The notes beneath the pieces were generated by a model that saw only the letters and a list, made by a program, of their open reading frames with translations, ran no database searches and was not told the DNA's origin. Source: Clostridium sp. SM-530-WT-3G (lineage in GTDB: Bacteria > Bacillota > Clostridia > Clostridiales > Clostridiaceae). From it: a stretch of 64,000 nt of DNA. Shown here one piece after another: positions 26,505 to 35,177 of the stretch. The stretch is from NCBI RefSeq assembly GCF_012843905.1, contig NZ_JABAGC010000008.1, forward strand, positions 1-64,000, written 5' to 3'. How positions within the stretch are numbered: the first letter of the stretch is position 1; the number at the start of each line of letters is the position of its first letter. The position numbers and the translations under genes were made by a program.

Positions 26505-27734
26505 TTATTTATAATCAAATTGAAGATCATCTTTTTCATAGAAGAAATCTGAGTAATCTAATTTAAATAATGATTTACTGAATTTAGATATATCTAAACC
26601 TCTTCTTATAATTTGTAGTAATACTCCGCCATATGCTATATCACCTTGAAGTATAGCTCCATATATCTTTCCATCTTTGTGGATTATCTTCTTATAGTTT
26701 CCTTTATCATCACTTTTAGTTTCAACTTCATAAGTATCATCTGGTGGTGTATTTATTCCTATTGACATTGTTGGAATACCAAAGAAATTCATAGTAGTTT
26801 TAGCTCCAAAGAAATCTGTCATTTCTTCTTCTACTCCACACATATTACTTGCTGCTACTAATGCTTCTTTTGTAGCTACAGGCCATATTGAATTTCTTCC
26901 AGTTACATCTCCTGCACCATATACATCTTCAACATTAGTTCTACCAGATGGATCTATTATTAATCCGAACTTATCGCATTCTATTCCACTGCCTTGTAAG
27001 AATTCCATATTAGATCTTACCCCTGCACAGCATATTAATAAATCACAAGGTATTCTTTCACCAGTAGTTAATTCTATTTCAGTTATATTTTCGTCTTCAT
27101 CAACTATTAATTCTTTTACACCTTTTTCATAATGTTGAATTACACCTTTAGCTGCAAAAGCTTTTTCATAAGTAGATGCTGCTTTTTTATCTAATTGAAG
27201 TGAAAGCATTCTGTTTTGGAATTCAACTAATGTTATAGTACAATCAGTATCTAAAAGACCTTAAATAACATCTATTCCAACAAGACCTGCCCCCATAACT
27301 ACAATGTTCTTGCAAGTTTTAGACATTTCCATTATTGTTTCACAGTCATCTAAATTACGGAATCCAATTGCATTCTTTGCAGTTTGTAAATGTGGTACTG
27401 GTGGGAAGAATGTATGTGCACCAGTAGCTATAAGAAGCTTATCATATGCAACGCTTTCTCCATTGTCCAATTTTACGCATTTTTCATTTATATCAACTCC
27501 AGTAACAGTTACACCTTTAATCCAGTTGATGTTGTTGTTTTCTATGAAGTTATCTTCAACGAATTCAAGTGTCTTAAGAGTTCTGTGACCTTCCATATAT
27601 TGATGCATAATACATCTTGAATAAATTTTATCATCCTTAGATATCATTATTATTTCTGCATCTTTATCTAATTTTCTTATTTGTTTAGCTCCTTTTGTTC
27701 CAGCAGCTGATGCTCCTATTACAACATATCTCAT
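26505..27734 (-). pseudogene. narC: FAD/NAD(P)-dependent oxidoreductase of the nitrate reductase operon, interrupted by an in-frame TAA
   Basis: A 409-residue pyridine-nucleotide disulfide-oxidoreductase-type flavoprotein, the NarC-like electron donor of clostridial nitrate reductase. The first Rossmann fold is V-V-I-G-A-S-A-A-G-T-K-G (3-14), A-T-G-A-H near 103 follows, and the second fold is V-M-G-A-G-L-V-G-I-D. Right after that a TAA at 27261-27263 stops translation at codon 158. The same frame continues with G-L-L-D-T-D-C-T-I-T-L-V-E and the complete C-terminal part, including G-A-G-D-V-T-G near 276. One codon is the only defect. An internal start (27209) has no ribosome site. Confidence 0.85.
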
Positions 27735-27737
27735 AAA

Positions 27738-28154
27738 TTAAACCTCCTGTAATGTGATAGCACCCATTGGACATTTTTCAACGCACTGTGGTCTGCTTCC
27801 ATCTTTTGCACTACAGCTAACACACATATCACATTTCATGATTTCTTTGTATTTTAATCTGTCAGCCTTAAGAACTCCGTAAGGACATGCCATTACACAC
27901 ATATAACAGCTTGCACATCTATCTTTATCATATAAAACAAATCCTGTTTCATCATCTTTTGTCATAGCACCTGTCATACATGTATAAACACATTCTGGCC
28001 TATCACAATGACGGCAGAATACAGGTGTTTCTTTACCGTTACTATCTTGTGTTACTCTATTTCTTGAATCACAACTATCATGACTTACAGTACATGCTGC
28101 GACACAAGTAAGACAGCCGATACACTTACTTCTATCTATTTTAATTCTCTTCAT
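27738..28154 (-). CDS. narB: Four-cluster ferredoxin-like electron transfer protein of nitrate reductase
   Basis: 138 residues with four cysteine groups in the HycB/DMSO-reductase-B arrangement: C-I-G-C-L-T-C near 17-23, C-R-H-C-D-R-P-E-C near 47-55, C-A-S-C-Y-M-C-V-M-A-C-P near 80-91, and C-D-M-C-V-S-C plus C-V-E-K-C-P near the end. It would pass electrons from the flavoprotein to the Mo-enzyme in the cytosol. It lies 3 bp upstream of the flavoprotein gene and 11 bp after the catalytic gene. The symbol follows the C. perfringens narABC naming and is by analogy. Confidence 0.82.
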   Translation of the reverse strand: MKRIKIDRSKCIGCLTCVAACTVSHDSCDSRNRVTQDSNGKETPVFCRHCDRPECVYTCMTGAMTKDDETGFVLYDKDRCASCYMCVMACPYGVLKADRLKYKEIMKCDMCVSCSAKDGSRPQCVEKCPMGAITLQEV

Positions 28155-28165
28155 AAAAGTCCCTC

Positions 28166-30238
28166 CTAAAGTTTTTCTATATTAATTGGTGTAGTTTTAT
28201 ATGATGGTTCTTTTGAATATGAATCATATACTGATGGAGTTAATCTGTTACATTCTATATAATGCATTGGAGCATATAATTCTTCATATCTTTGATTATC
28301 TGTAACTCTTACTACGAATTCTGAGGCTTGACCATTTATAGAATTAACTTTTATTACATCGCCTTCTTTAATTCCATTGTCTTCAGCTAACTTAGTATTC
28401 ATGAATAAATAAGCTTTTTCACGAGCCAAATCTGCAACTGCTCTTATTTCTCTTGTTCTAGTTTGAGTATGCCATTGACCTACTGTTCCTCTTCCTGTAT
28501 TTAATACTAGTGGGTACTCTTCAGTTGTAGGTATTGGATTTTCCCTTACAGTTTCAAATACGAATTTAGCTTTTTTGCTTGGTGTATAATAAACTCCATC
28601 TTCAAATAAACGTCTTTCATCTTCTTTTAATTCATCGCCTTCTCTAAATGGCCATTGAATTCCCTTTGAATCAACTAAATTATCATAATCAACACCTGTT
28701 ATATCACATGGCATGTTTCTTGAACATTCCTTCATAAGGTTAAATACATCTCTTGGAGTTTGCCACTTATCTAGTAAGCTTCCCATTCCTAATGCTTTAC
28801 CAATTCCAAGCATTACTTCAAAGTCAGTCTTTTCATTTTCTTCTCTATCTAAAGCAGGTCTCATTGCTGATAAACGTCTTTCAGTATTGATATATGTACC
28901 TTCTTTTTTAATTCCTGAAACTACTGGTAAATAAACATCACAGATTTGTGCTGTATCTGTATCTGCATAAATATCTTGAACAACAAGTAATTCTAAGTTA
29001 TCTACAGCTTTCTTGAATGTTTCATTGTTAGTCCATGAATGTCTTGGATTTGTACATACAACCCAAAGAGCTTTTATTTCACCTGAATTTATTCTTTCAA
29101 TTATTTCGTTATAAGTAGCAGTTGGTTTTTCTGCAAGTACGCTTTCATCTACGTTTAATACTTCAGCAACTCTCTTTCTTCTTGCTTCATTATTAAAGTC
29201 TCCACCACCATAAAGTCCTGATGTATTACTAAATAATCTTGAACCCATAGCATCACTTTGACCTGTAAGTGAATTTGCACCAGTTCCTGGTCTTCCAATG
29301 TTTCCTGTCATAAGAGCTAAATTGATTATAGCTTGGGCTACTCTAACAGCTTCATAGCTTTGGTTAACTCCCATTGTCCACCAAAATGAAACTCTTTCTC
29401 CAGCATGAATTAATTCTACAAATTCAAGGATTTGTTCCTCAGTTAAACCTGTAACTTCAGCACCTTTTGCTAATGTATAATCTTTAGCAAACTCTTTGAA
29501 TTCTTCATATCCTTCAGTATATTTTTCTATATATTCTTTGTTTACATAATCTTTTTCAATTATAAGATTTGCAACTGTATAGAATAAAGCTAAATCGCTC
29601 TTTCCTTTTATTCCATACCAGTGATCAGCATGTATTGCTGTTTCTGATTTTCTTGGGTCAATAACAATAAGCTTTTTATTTGTATTTTTTCTTATTCTTC
29701 CCCAGAATATTGGATGAGCTACTACTGGATTAGCTCCAATTAAAACTATAGTATCTGAAAGTTCTGCATCCTTTAATGTATATGGAGGTGCATCAAATCC
29801 AAAACTTTGTTTATGTGCTACAACAGCAGTTGCCATACATAATCTTGTATTACCATCTAAATTAGTCTTTAAATGATTTCTCATTATATGACCAAGTAAA
29901 GCAAATTCTTCAAATGGAAGCTGTCCTGTGCTTATACCAGCAACGCTTTCTTTTCCGTACTTTTCTTGGATTTCAAGGAATTTATCAGCTACATATTTAT
30001 ATGTATCATCCCATTCCATACTTTTAAATGAACCATCTTCTTGTCTTATCTTTGGAAGCTTAGTTTCAGGTATAACAGTATTTTGTCTGTCTAATGAAAG
30101 CCCCTTAATACAAGAAAACCCATCATTTACTGGATAATTTTTAGTTGGTACAACTTTTATTATTTTATTGTCTTCAACATGAAAATCTATATTACACGCT
30201 AACGCACAATAATTACAAGTTGATTGAACCTTTTTCAT
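28166..30238 (-). CDS. narA: Cytosolic nitrate reductase, molybdopterin catalytic subunit
   Basis: 690-residue Mo-bis-MGD oxidoreductase. The N-terminal [4Fe-4S] site is C8-x2-C11-x3-C15 with C43. The Mo ligand is Cys134 in N-T-R-L-C-M-A-T-A-V, the nitrate reductase type (compare NapA/NasA), not selenocysteine. Central motifs include I-G-A-N-P-V-V-A-H-P and G-N-I-G-R-P-G-T-G-A-N-S. The molydopterin dinucleotide-binding domain occupies the last 120 residues (N-T-G-R-G-T-V-G-Q-W-H-T). There is no Tat signal, so the enzyme is cytosolic. It is the first gene of an operon with the iron-sulfur and flavoprotein partners, transporter and mobA. Formate dehydrogenase was considered, but the H-C/U-x-R region does not fit. 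Confidence 0.87.
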   Translation of the reverse strand: MKKVQSTCNYCALACNIDFHVEDNKIIKVVPTKNYPVNDGFSCIKGLSLDRQNTVIPETKLPKIRQEDGSFKSMEWDDTYKYVADKFLEIQEKYGKESVAGISTGQLPFEEFALLGHIMRNHLKTNLDGNTRLCMATAVVAHKQSFGFDAPPYTLKDAELSDTIVLIGANPVVAHPIFWGRIRKNTNKKLIVIDPRKSETAIHADHWYGIKGKSDLALFYTVANLIIEKDYVNKEYIEKYTEGYEEFKEFAKDYTLAKGAEVTGLTEEQILEFVELIHAGERVSFWWTMGVNQSYEAVRVAQAIINLALMTGNIGRPGTGANSLTGQSDAMGSRLFSNTSGLYGGGDFNNEARRKRVAEVLNVDESVLAEKPTATYNEIIERINSGEIKALWVVCTNPRHSWTNNETFKKAVDNLELLVVQDIYADTDTAQICDVYLPVVSGIKKEGTYINTERRLSAMRPALDREENEKTDFEVMLGIGKALGMGSLLDKWQTPRDVFNLMKECSRNMPCDITGVDYDNLVDSKGIQWPFREGDELKEDERRLFEDGVYYTPSKKAKFVFETVRENPIPTTEEYPLVLNTGRGTVGQWHTQTRTREIRAVADLAREKAYLFMNTKLAEDNGIKEGDVIKVNSINGQASEFVVRVTDNQRYEELYAPMHYIECNRLTPSVYDSYSKEPSYKTTPINIEKL

Positions 30239-30280
30239 TTATTTTCCTCTTTTCTTTTTTAGTCGTATATATAAATCTAT

Positions 30281-30302
30281 TTAATGTATTAAAAAACATT
30301 AA
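30281..30302. promoter_or_regulatory. Inverted repeat in the nitrate reductase promoter region
   Basis: TTAATGT-N8-ACATTAA, 22 bp with perfect 7-bp arms, lies 43-64 bp before the narA ATG. Its size and position fit an operator. It does not look like the GTGA-type site found upstream of asrA, so a different regulator would be needed. Confidence 0.4.
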
Positions 30303-30351
30303 ATAAGCTTTATATCAAATTATTAAAACAATCCATAAGTGATTTAAGAGC

Positions 30352-30395
30352 AAAGCTAGATATAATAGCTTTTAAAGCTATTATATCCAGCTTTT
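30352..30395 (-). terminator. Terminator of the asrABC operon
   Basis: Long stem (GCTGGATATAATAGC with a near-complement; one imperfect pair) about 75 bp beyond the asrC stop, followed on the minus strand by a short T run (tttgctc). The plus-strand tail is also T-rich, so it may act both ways. Confidence 0.65.
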
Positions 30396-30465
30396 ATCTA
30401 TCATCATAACAGTTAAATTCCAAATTAAAAATCTAAGCTGCTACTCTTTGTAAAAACATTAACTA

Positions 30466-31443
30466 TTAATTATCTATTGAATTGAAATTAATTCCGCTCC
30501 AATGTAAACAATGCTTCATAATAGTCTTAGGTCCTAGTTCTACACCATCAAGAGCCCATTTTTTATATTCTTCGAAACCAACTCTATCAATTATATAACC
30601 AATATGTTCTTTTCTAGCTGGTGCATTTGGATCTATATATTTATCTACAAATTTATAAGTATTTAATATTATCTTCTTAATACTTTCTTCATCAGCCCAT
30701 ATTAAGAAGTCTTCACCTAGTCTTGGATTTTTCTTACCTGTTCTACCCATAAGAGTAAGCTTGTAATACTTTTCCTTACTTCTTGTGAAAGCTCTAGTTG
30801 GACATTTAGTCACACAAACTCCACATCCAATGCACTTTTCTTTATTTCTAACTACTCTGTAGTTTTCTACTGATAAAGCTCCAACTGATAACTGCTTACA
30901 TGCTTTAACACAAGCTCCACAGCTTACACATCTATCCATATCATATTGTGGTTCAGTCATACCTATTATTCCAAAGTCATGCATTCTAGCTTTACCACAG
31001 TCATTTGAGCATCCTGTAAGTCCTATCTTGAAATGTAGATCATTTGGGAATACTGCTCTTTCTATTCTTTTTGCAAATTCTGCTGTGTTATAGTTAGCAA
31101 ATGGGCATACATTATTACCAATACATGCTGTTATATTTCTAGTACCAGATGCAGTGTATCCTTTATCAGTTTCTTCTAAATTGATTTCAAGGCTTTCTAT
31201 TATTGGTTGAAGCATTTTAGTGACTTTATCCATATCTTCATATCTGATACCTTCTATTTCAAAACCTTGTCTTGTAGTTAAATGTACTAATCCGTTACCA
31301 TACTTATCTGCTATTTCTTGAACCATTCCAAGAACTTCAGATTTTAAAAGTCCTCCTGGCACCCTTATTCTTGAAGCACCAATACCTCTTACTTTAGAAA
31401 CTCTGAAAGCATTTTTCTTAAGTTTTTTTGTATTAATATCCAT
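30466..31443 (-). CDS. asrC: Anaerobic sulfite reductase subunit C (siroheme)
   Basis: 325-residue catalytic subunit reducing sulfite to sulfide. The N-terminal ferredoxin-like half domain carries the G-G-L-L-K and T-T-R-Q-G-F-E region. The siroheme/[4Fe-4S] ligands are C-I-G-N-N-V-C (C-x5-C, near 111-117) and G-C-S-N-D-C (C-x3-C, near 145-150). Two inserted ferredoxin clusters follow: C-V-S-C-G-A-C-V-K-A-C near 172 and C-I-G-C-G-V-C-V-T-K-C-P near 203. It is the third gene of asrABC. Confidence 0.93.
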   Translation of the reverse strand: MDINTKKLKKNAFRVSKVRGIGASRIRVPGGLLKSEVLGMVQEIADKYGNGLVHLTTRQGFEIEGIRYEDMDKVTKMLQPIIESLEINLEETDKGYTASGTRNITACIGNNVCPFANYNTAEFAKRIERAVFPNDLHFKIGLTGCSNDCGKARMHDFGIIGMTEPQYDMDRCVSCGACVKACKQLSVGALSVENYRVVRNKEKCIGCGVCVTKCPTRAFTRSKEKYYKLTLMGRTGKKNPRLGEDFLIWADEESIKKIILNTYKFVDKYIDPNAPARKEHIGYIIDRVGFEEYKKWALDGVELGPKTIMKHCLHWSGINFNSIDN

Positions 31444-31458
31444 AATTCAAACCTCCTA

Positions 31459-32250
31459 TTAATCTACTAAATTCTTACCCTTAGTGTAATTAAATACTGG
31501 TCCATCTAAGCAGATGTAGGTATCATCCATCTTACAATGTCCACACTTTCCTAATCCACAGCACATTTTTCTTTCTTGAGAAATCCAAATATTTTCTTCT
31601 GGAACTCCTCTTTTTAATATTTCAAGAACTGTAAACTTCATCATCATTGGAGGTCCTACTACTATAAATGCGGTATTATTTACATCTTTTATTTCTAAAT
31701 CTGGTATAAAAGCAGTTACAAGACCTGTGTGTCCAGTGTATCCCTCTTCTGCTTTATCAACTGTTACAGTTAAGTTGATTTTATCTTTCCATGCTTCTAA
31801 GTCTTTTTTGAATAATATATCTTCTGGAGATTTAAATCCACAGATTAAATTAAAGCTTTGTGCTTCATCCATATGTTTAGTGAAGTATTCTACAACACCT
31901 CTTACTGGAGAAAGACCTGTTCCCCCTGCTACAACTGTAATTTCTTTACCTTTGTAGTCATTAACATCAAATCCATTTCCATAAGGTCCTCTTAAAAATA
32001 ATTTGTCTCCAACATAATTTGTGAATATTTCATTTGTAACTTTACCAACTCTTCTTATTGTTAAATCTACAGTTCCATCACCTATACCGCTTACAGATAT
32101 TGGTGCTTCTCCAAACTTTGGTATAGATACTTCAAAGAATTGTCCTGGCTTTACATCGCCTTCATAAGTCATTCTGAATGTATACTCAATATCTGTATGC
32201 TTAATTACTTCTTTAATTTCCGATATAAATGGGATATATTCGTTTTTCAT
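31459..32250 (-). CDS. asrB: Anaerobic sulfite reductase subunit B
   Basis: 263-residue FAD/NADH-binding electron transfer subunit of the ferredoxin-NADP reductase type. F-F-E-V-S and the FAD-binding G-P-Y-G-N-G-F (near 89-95) are followed by the NAD-binding V-A-G-G-T-G-L-S-P-V (near 108-117) and V-V-G-P-P-M-M near 197. The C-terminal cysteines C-C-G-L-G-K-C-G-H-C plus a later C bind a [2Fe-2S] cluster as in PyrK-like proteins. The start codon follows the asrA stop without a gap (TAA-ATG), so translation is coupled. Confidence 0.93.
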   Translation of the reverse strand: MKNEYIPFISEIKEVIKHTDIEYTFRMTYEGDVKPGQFFEVSIPKFGEAPISVSGIGDGTVDLTIRRVGKVTNEIFTNYVGDKLFLRGPYGNGFDVNDYKGKEITVVAGGTGLSPVRGVVEYFTKHMDEAQSFNLICGFKSPEDILFKKDLEAWKDKINLTVTVDKAEEGYTGHTGLVTAFIPDLEIKDVNNTAFIVVGPPMMMKFTVLEILKRGVPEENIWISQERKMCCGLGKCGHCKMDDTYICLDGPVFNYTKGKNLVD

Positions 32251-33258
32251 TTATTCCACCTCTTTAATAGCATCTTCAAGTTTGTTTACACAGTTTGAGA
32301 AAGATATATATTCTGGACATACATCATCACAACGTCCACATCCTACGCACATATGATATCCAAAACGCTTTTTATAGTCATAAACCTTATGCATTACCTT
32401 AAATCTCATTCTGTCACCTTGTGGTTTTCTAAATGATATACCACCTGCCATATCTGTATATCCATTGATTTGGCATGAAGCCCATATTCTTCTACGTTCT
32501 CCAACTTTTCCGTTATCTCTGTAGAATATATCTTGCATTGTGAAACAAGTACATGTTGGGCATACAAAGTTACATCTTCCACAACCTATACATCTTTCAG
32601 TATATTCATCCCACATCTTAGAATTAAATACTTTAGTAGAAATATTATCTGGGATATTTACTTTGACAGTATTTTCACTAACAAAGTCAGGTGTAACCTC
32701 TTCTTCTTTATATTGCTCTGCTTTTATTAAATCTTCTAATTGACTCCACTTACAGTCAATAGTAGCAAAATCACCATCTACTTTGATATATGCATCATAT
32801 TCATCTGTCTTGTTGCTTCCCATATTTACACAGAAGCAGTTTTCAAATGTTTCTGTACATCCCATAAGAATAAACTTAGTATTTTCTCTAAGTCTCTTAT
32901 AATAGAAATCTTCTGGGCCATTATTTAAATAAATTTGATCCATTCTCTTTAACGCATGTAAATCACAGCTTCTTAAGAAAACTATTGCTCCTTTTTTAGG
33001 TGCACTTGGCACTGTCACTTCATCTTCTGTAAAATAAAATAAAGTTTGAGTTATAGGTGTTAAAACTTCTTTAAATGAATAGTCTGACTTTTTATCAAAA
33101 ACTATTTCTTCTAATTTTGAAATTTCACCATACCTTATAACATCAACATCAGAAAAAGTTCCATCTCCTTCAAATACTTTTGGCGCATAAATATTATAAT
33201 CTTTAGATAGATTATCAAATATTAAGTTTAAGCTTTCATTTACTATTTTGTAGCCCAT
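32251..33258 (-). CDS. asrA: Anaerobic sulfite reductase subunit A
   Basis: 335-residue iron-sulfur subunit. The N-terminal two-thirds is the AsrA-specific region. Two ferredoxin-type clusters lie in the C-terminal third: C-I-G-C-G-R-C-N-F-V-C-P (near 220-231) and C-V-G-C-G-R-C-D-D-V-C-P near 305-316. A GTG directly before the ATG also opens the frame, but the aggag site is 7 nt from the ATG at 33258. It is the first gene of asrABC, downstream of a promoter with a CRP-like operator. Confidence 0.92.
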   Translation of the reverse strand: MGYKIVNESLNLIFDNLSKDYNIYAPKVFEGDGTFSDVDVIRYGEISKLEEIVFDKKSDYSFKEVLTPITQTLFYFTEDEVTVPSAPKKGAIVFLRSCDLHALKRMDQIYLNNGPEDFYYKRLRENTKFILMGCTETFENCFCVNMGSNKTDEYDAYIKVDGDFATIDCKWSQLEDLIKAEQYKEEEVTPDFVSENTVKVNIPDNISTKVFNSKMWDEYTERCIGCGRCNFVCPTCTCFTMQDIFYRDNGKVGERRRIWASCQINGYTDMAGGISFRKPQGDRMRFKVMHKVYDYKKRFGYHMCVGCGRCDDVCPEYISFSNCVNKLEDAIKEVE

Positions 33259-33378
33259 CACAATACTCCTTTTTTCATTTTGTTCTAAAAATTTTATTTG
33301 TTATTTTTTTCACTTACACAAACGCAATTTAAAATCTATTCAAATGTAAATTCCTATAAGAATTTCTCACATACTCTT

Positions 33379-33420
33379 ATTATATTAGAAACAAAATATA
33401 AGCACCGTGATTTAAATCAC
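33379..33420 (-). promoter_or_regulatory. asrABC promoter with a CRP-type operator
   Basis: A perfect 14-bp palindrome, GTGATTTAAATCAC (33407-33420), matches the GTGA-N6-TCAC core of CRP-type sites. On the minus strand a consensus TATAAT (33379-33384) lies downstream with no recognisable -35. If transcription starts 7 bp after the -10, the palindrome centre (33413.5) falls at -41.5, the classic class II activator position. The palindrome also contains the stop codon of the neighbouring Crp-family gene. Confidence 0.7.
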
Positions 33421-34106
33421 AGTACTTTAAAGTAATCCGACAATTTTTGCAAATCAAATATATATATTTTTTTATTTTTATATTCTATTAAATTTTTCTC
33501 TTGAAGATTTTTTATTGTTCTAGATACTGTCTCTCTTTGACTTCCTATTAAATCCGCCAAATATGTTATAGATATATCAATATTAACAAGTATCCCTTCT
33601 TCACACTTTACTCCATAATCCTTTCCAAGCTTATATATTTTTGCCGCAAGTCTTTTTTCAATCTTTACAGATGATGGTGTATTCTTAAGCTGTCTATACA
33701 ACCTTCTAGTCTTACTTGATAATGATATTATTATACTTGTGCACAAATCAAAATCTTCTTTCATCAATTCAATTAATTTATCTTTATTTATTCCAAGTAT
33801 ACATGCTTTTTCAAATACTTCGCAGTTTATGGAAGCAGGAAGTCTCTGCAATATTACTTCATTAATAATTTTTCCCTGCCCTAGCATAAATATGACTTTT
33901 TTCTGGCCACACTCATTTATTTTATATAATGATACTATTCCCTTTATTACAAAATAAATAGTAGATACTTCTTCTTTATCTTGAAATAATATTTCTCCTG
34001 CCTTATAATTTTTTACGTCACTTTTATTCAATATTTTTTCTATTGTTTCTGATGAAATGTTGCTAAATGCCTCTAATTTTTTTAGTTCATTAACTTGAAC
34101 TTTCAT
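33417..34106 (-). CDS. Crp/Fnr-family transcription regulator
   Basis: 229 residues. A cyclic-nucleotide-binding-like beta-roll (about 10-115) is followed by a long helix and a winged helix-turn-helix (I-T-Y-L-A-D-L-I-G-S-Q-R-E-T-V-S-R-T). The recognition helix has R-E-T-V-S-R, with the same R-E-x3-R spacing that reads GTGA in E. coli CRP. There are no N-terminal FNR-type cysteines; the three scattered cysteines do not form an obvious cluster site, so the signal is unknown. It sits directly upstream of asrABC on the same strand. HcpR-like regulators of nitrogen-oxide/sulfite genes are one possible relation. The ATG at 34106 is preferred to a GTG three codons upstream. Confidence 0.85.
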   Translation of the reverse strand: MKVQVNELKKLEAFSNISSETIEKILNKSDVKNYKAGEILFQDKEEVSTIYFVIKGIVSLYKINECGQKKVIFMLGQGKIINEVILQRLPASINCEVFEKACILGINKDKLIELMKEDFDLCTSIIISLSSKTRRLYRQLKNTPSSVKIEKRLAAKIYKLGKDYGVKCEEGILVNIDISITYLADLIGSQRETVSRTIKNLQEKNLIEYKNKKIYIFDLQKLSDYFKVL

Positions 34107-34361
34107 AATAAACACCCACTTTCACAGATATAAATTATTTATTTCAACAAAAACATTAAACAATTTATATTTATATAATATCTTATTACACAACTCTTTT
34201 ATTCTATATCTACTATTATACATTATCTATTATTATACATTTTTTAAATAATATTTAAGATTATTGAATAAAATATTTATGAGATATTTATTTGACATAA
34301 TTATCAAATTAACAATTAGCACTCTTATTTAACGTAAAATTCATACTAAGGAGGATTTATA

Positions 34362-35147
34362 GTGAATAAATCAAAAAAACTCACCTTATTAATTTTAGCA
34401 TGCACTTTCTGCTTATCATTAATAGGTTGTAACTCAACAAACACTAAAAATACACAAGAAAAAAGCGAATTAACCATTTCTGCAGCTGCAAGCTTAAAAG
34501 AAGCTATGGCTGATATAGAAAATGAATTCAACTCAGAAAATCCTAATATAAAACTTACATTTAATTTTGGTTCTTCTGGCTCATTACAAAAACAAATAGA
34601 ACAAGGTGCACCTTGTGATTTATTTATATCTGCTGGCGAAAGTCAAATGGACTCATTAGAAAATGCAGGTCTTCTTTTAGATGATACTAAAAAAGATTTA
34701 GTAAAAAATGCTTTAGTTTTAATCATTAATGAAAATACTACTGTAAATTCAATTGAAGATTTAACATCTGACAAAATAAATCATATTGCAATGGGTGAAC
34801 CAGCAAGTGTTCCTGCTGGAAAATATGCAAAAGAAGTATTAACTAACTTGAATTTATTTGATGTCTTACAACCAAAACTAGTATATGCTAAAGATGTAAA
34901 AGAAGTTTTATCTTGGGTAGCATCAAATAATGCAGATGCAGGATTTGTATACAAGAGTGACACTTATGGAGTTGACTCAATTAAAATAGTTGAAACTATT
35001 CCTGAAGAATATCATTCTCCAATAAATTATCCAGTTGCAATTGTTAAAGATAGTAAAAATCAAGATACTGCAAAACTTTTTGAAGATTTCTTATTCAGTG
35101 ATAAAGCAAAACAAATCTTCGAAAAATATGGATATATTGCTTTATAA
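34362..35147 (+). CDS. modA: Molybdate ABC transporter, substrate-binding lipoprotein
   Basis: 261-residue lipoprotein: basic start, hydrophobic stretch and lipobox S-L-I-G-C, with Cys23 as the lipid anchor. The mature part has the ModA signatures S-A-A-A-S-L-K-E-A-M (about 41-50), F-N-F-G-S-S-G-S-L (about 67-75), P-C-D-L-F-I-S-A and G-E-P-A-S-V-P-A-G-K-Y near 144-154. It captures molybdate or tungstate outside the membrane. The start codon is GTG, fixed by a perfect aaggagg 7 nt upstream. First gene of modABC, divergent from the Crp gene. Confidence 0.93.
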   Translation: MNKSKKLTLLILACTFCLSLIGCNSTNTKNTQEKSELTISAAASLKEAMADIENEFNSENPNIKLTFNFGSSGSLQKQIEQGAPCDLFISAGESQMDSLENAGLLLDDTKKDLVKNALVLIINENTTVNSIEDLTSDKINHIAMGEPASVPAGKYAKEVLTNLNLFDVLQPKLVYAKDVKEVLSWVASNNADAGFVYKSDTYGVDSIKIVETIPEEYHSPINYPVAIVKDSKNQDTAKLFEDFLFSDKAKQIFEKYGYIAL

Positions 35148-35177
35148 TAATTATGTACTTAAATTAAGGAGATTTTC

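Noticed and set aside
27204-27209. Independent start of the downstream flavoprotein fragment
   Set aside because: No ribosome site precedes the internal ATG at 27209, and the fragment begins in the middle of a conserved fold.
28166-30238. Formate dehydrogenase with selenocysteine
   Set aside because: The Mo-ligand position is a cysteine in the nitrate reductase context N-T-R-L-C-M-A; no in-frame TGA or SECIS-like element was seen.
34139-34170. Repeat of the narA-type TTAATGT operator near the Crp gene
   Set aside because: Only one half (TTTAATGTTTTT) is present; there is no inverted partner.
34292-34320. Promoter of modABC at TTGACA (34292-34297)
   Set aside because: The -35 is perfect, but 17 bp downstream there is only ATTAGC, so I could not support a -10.
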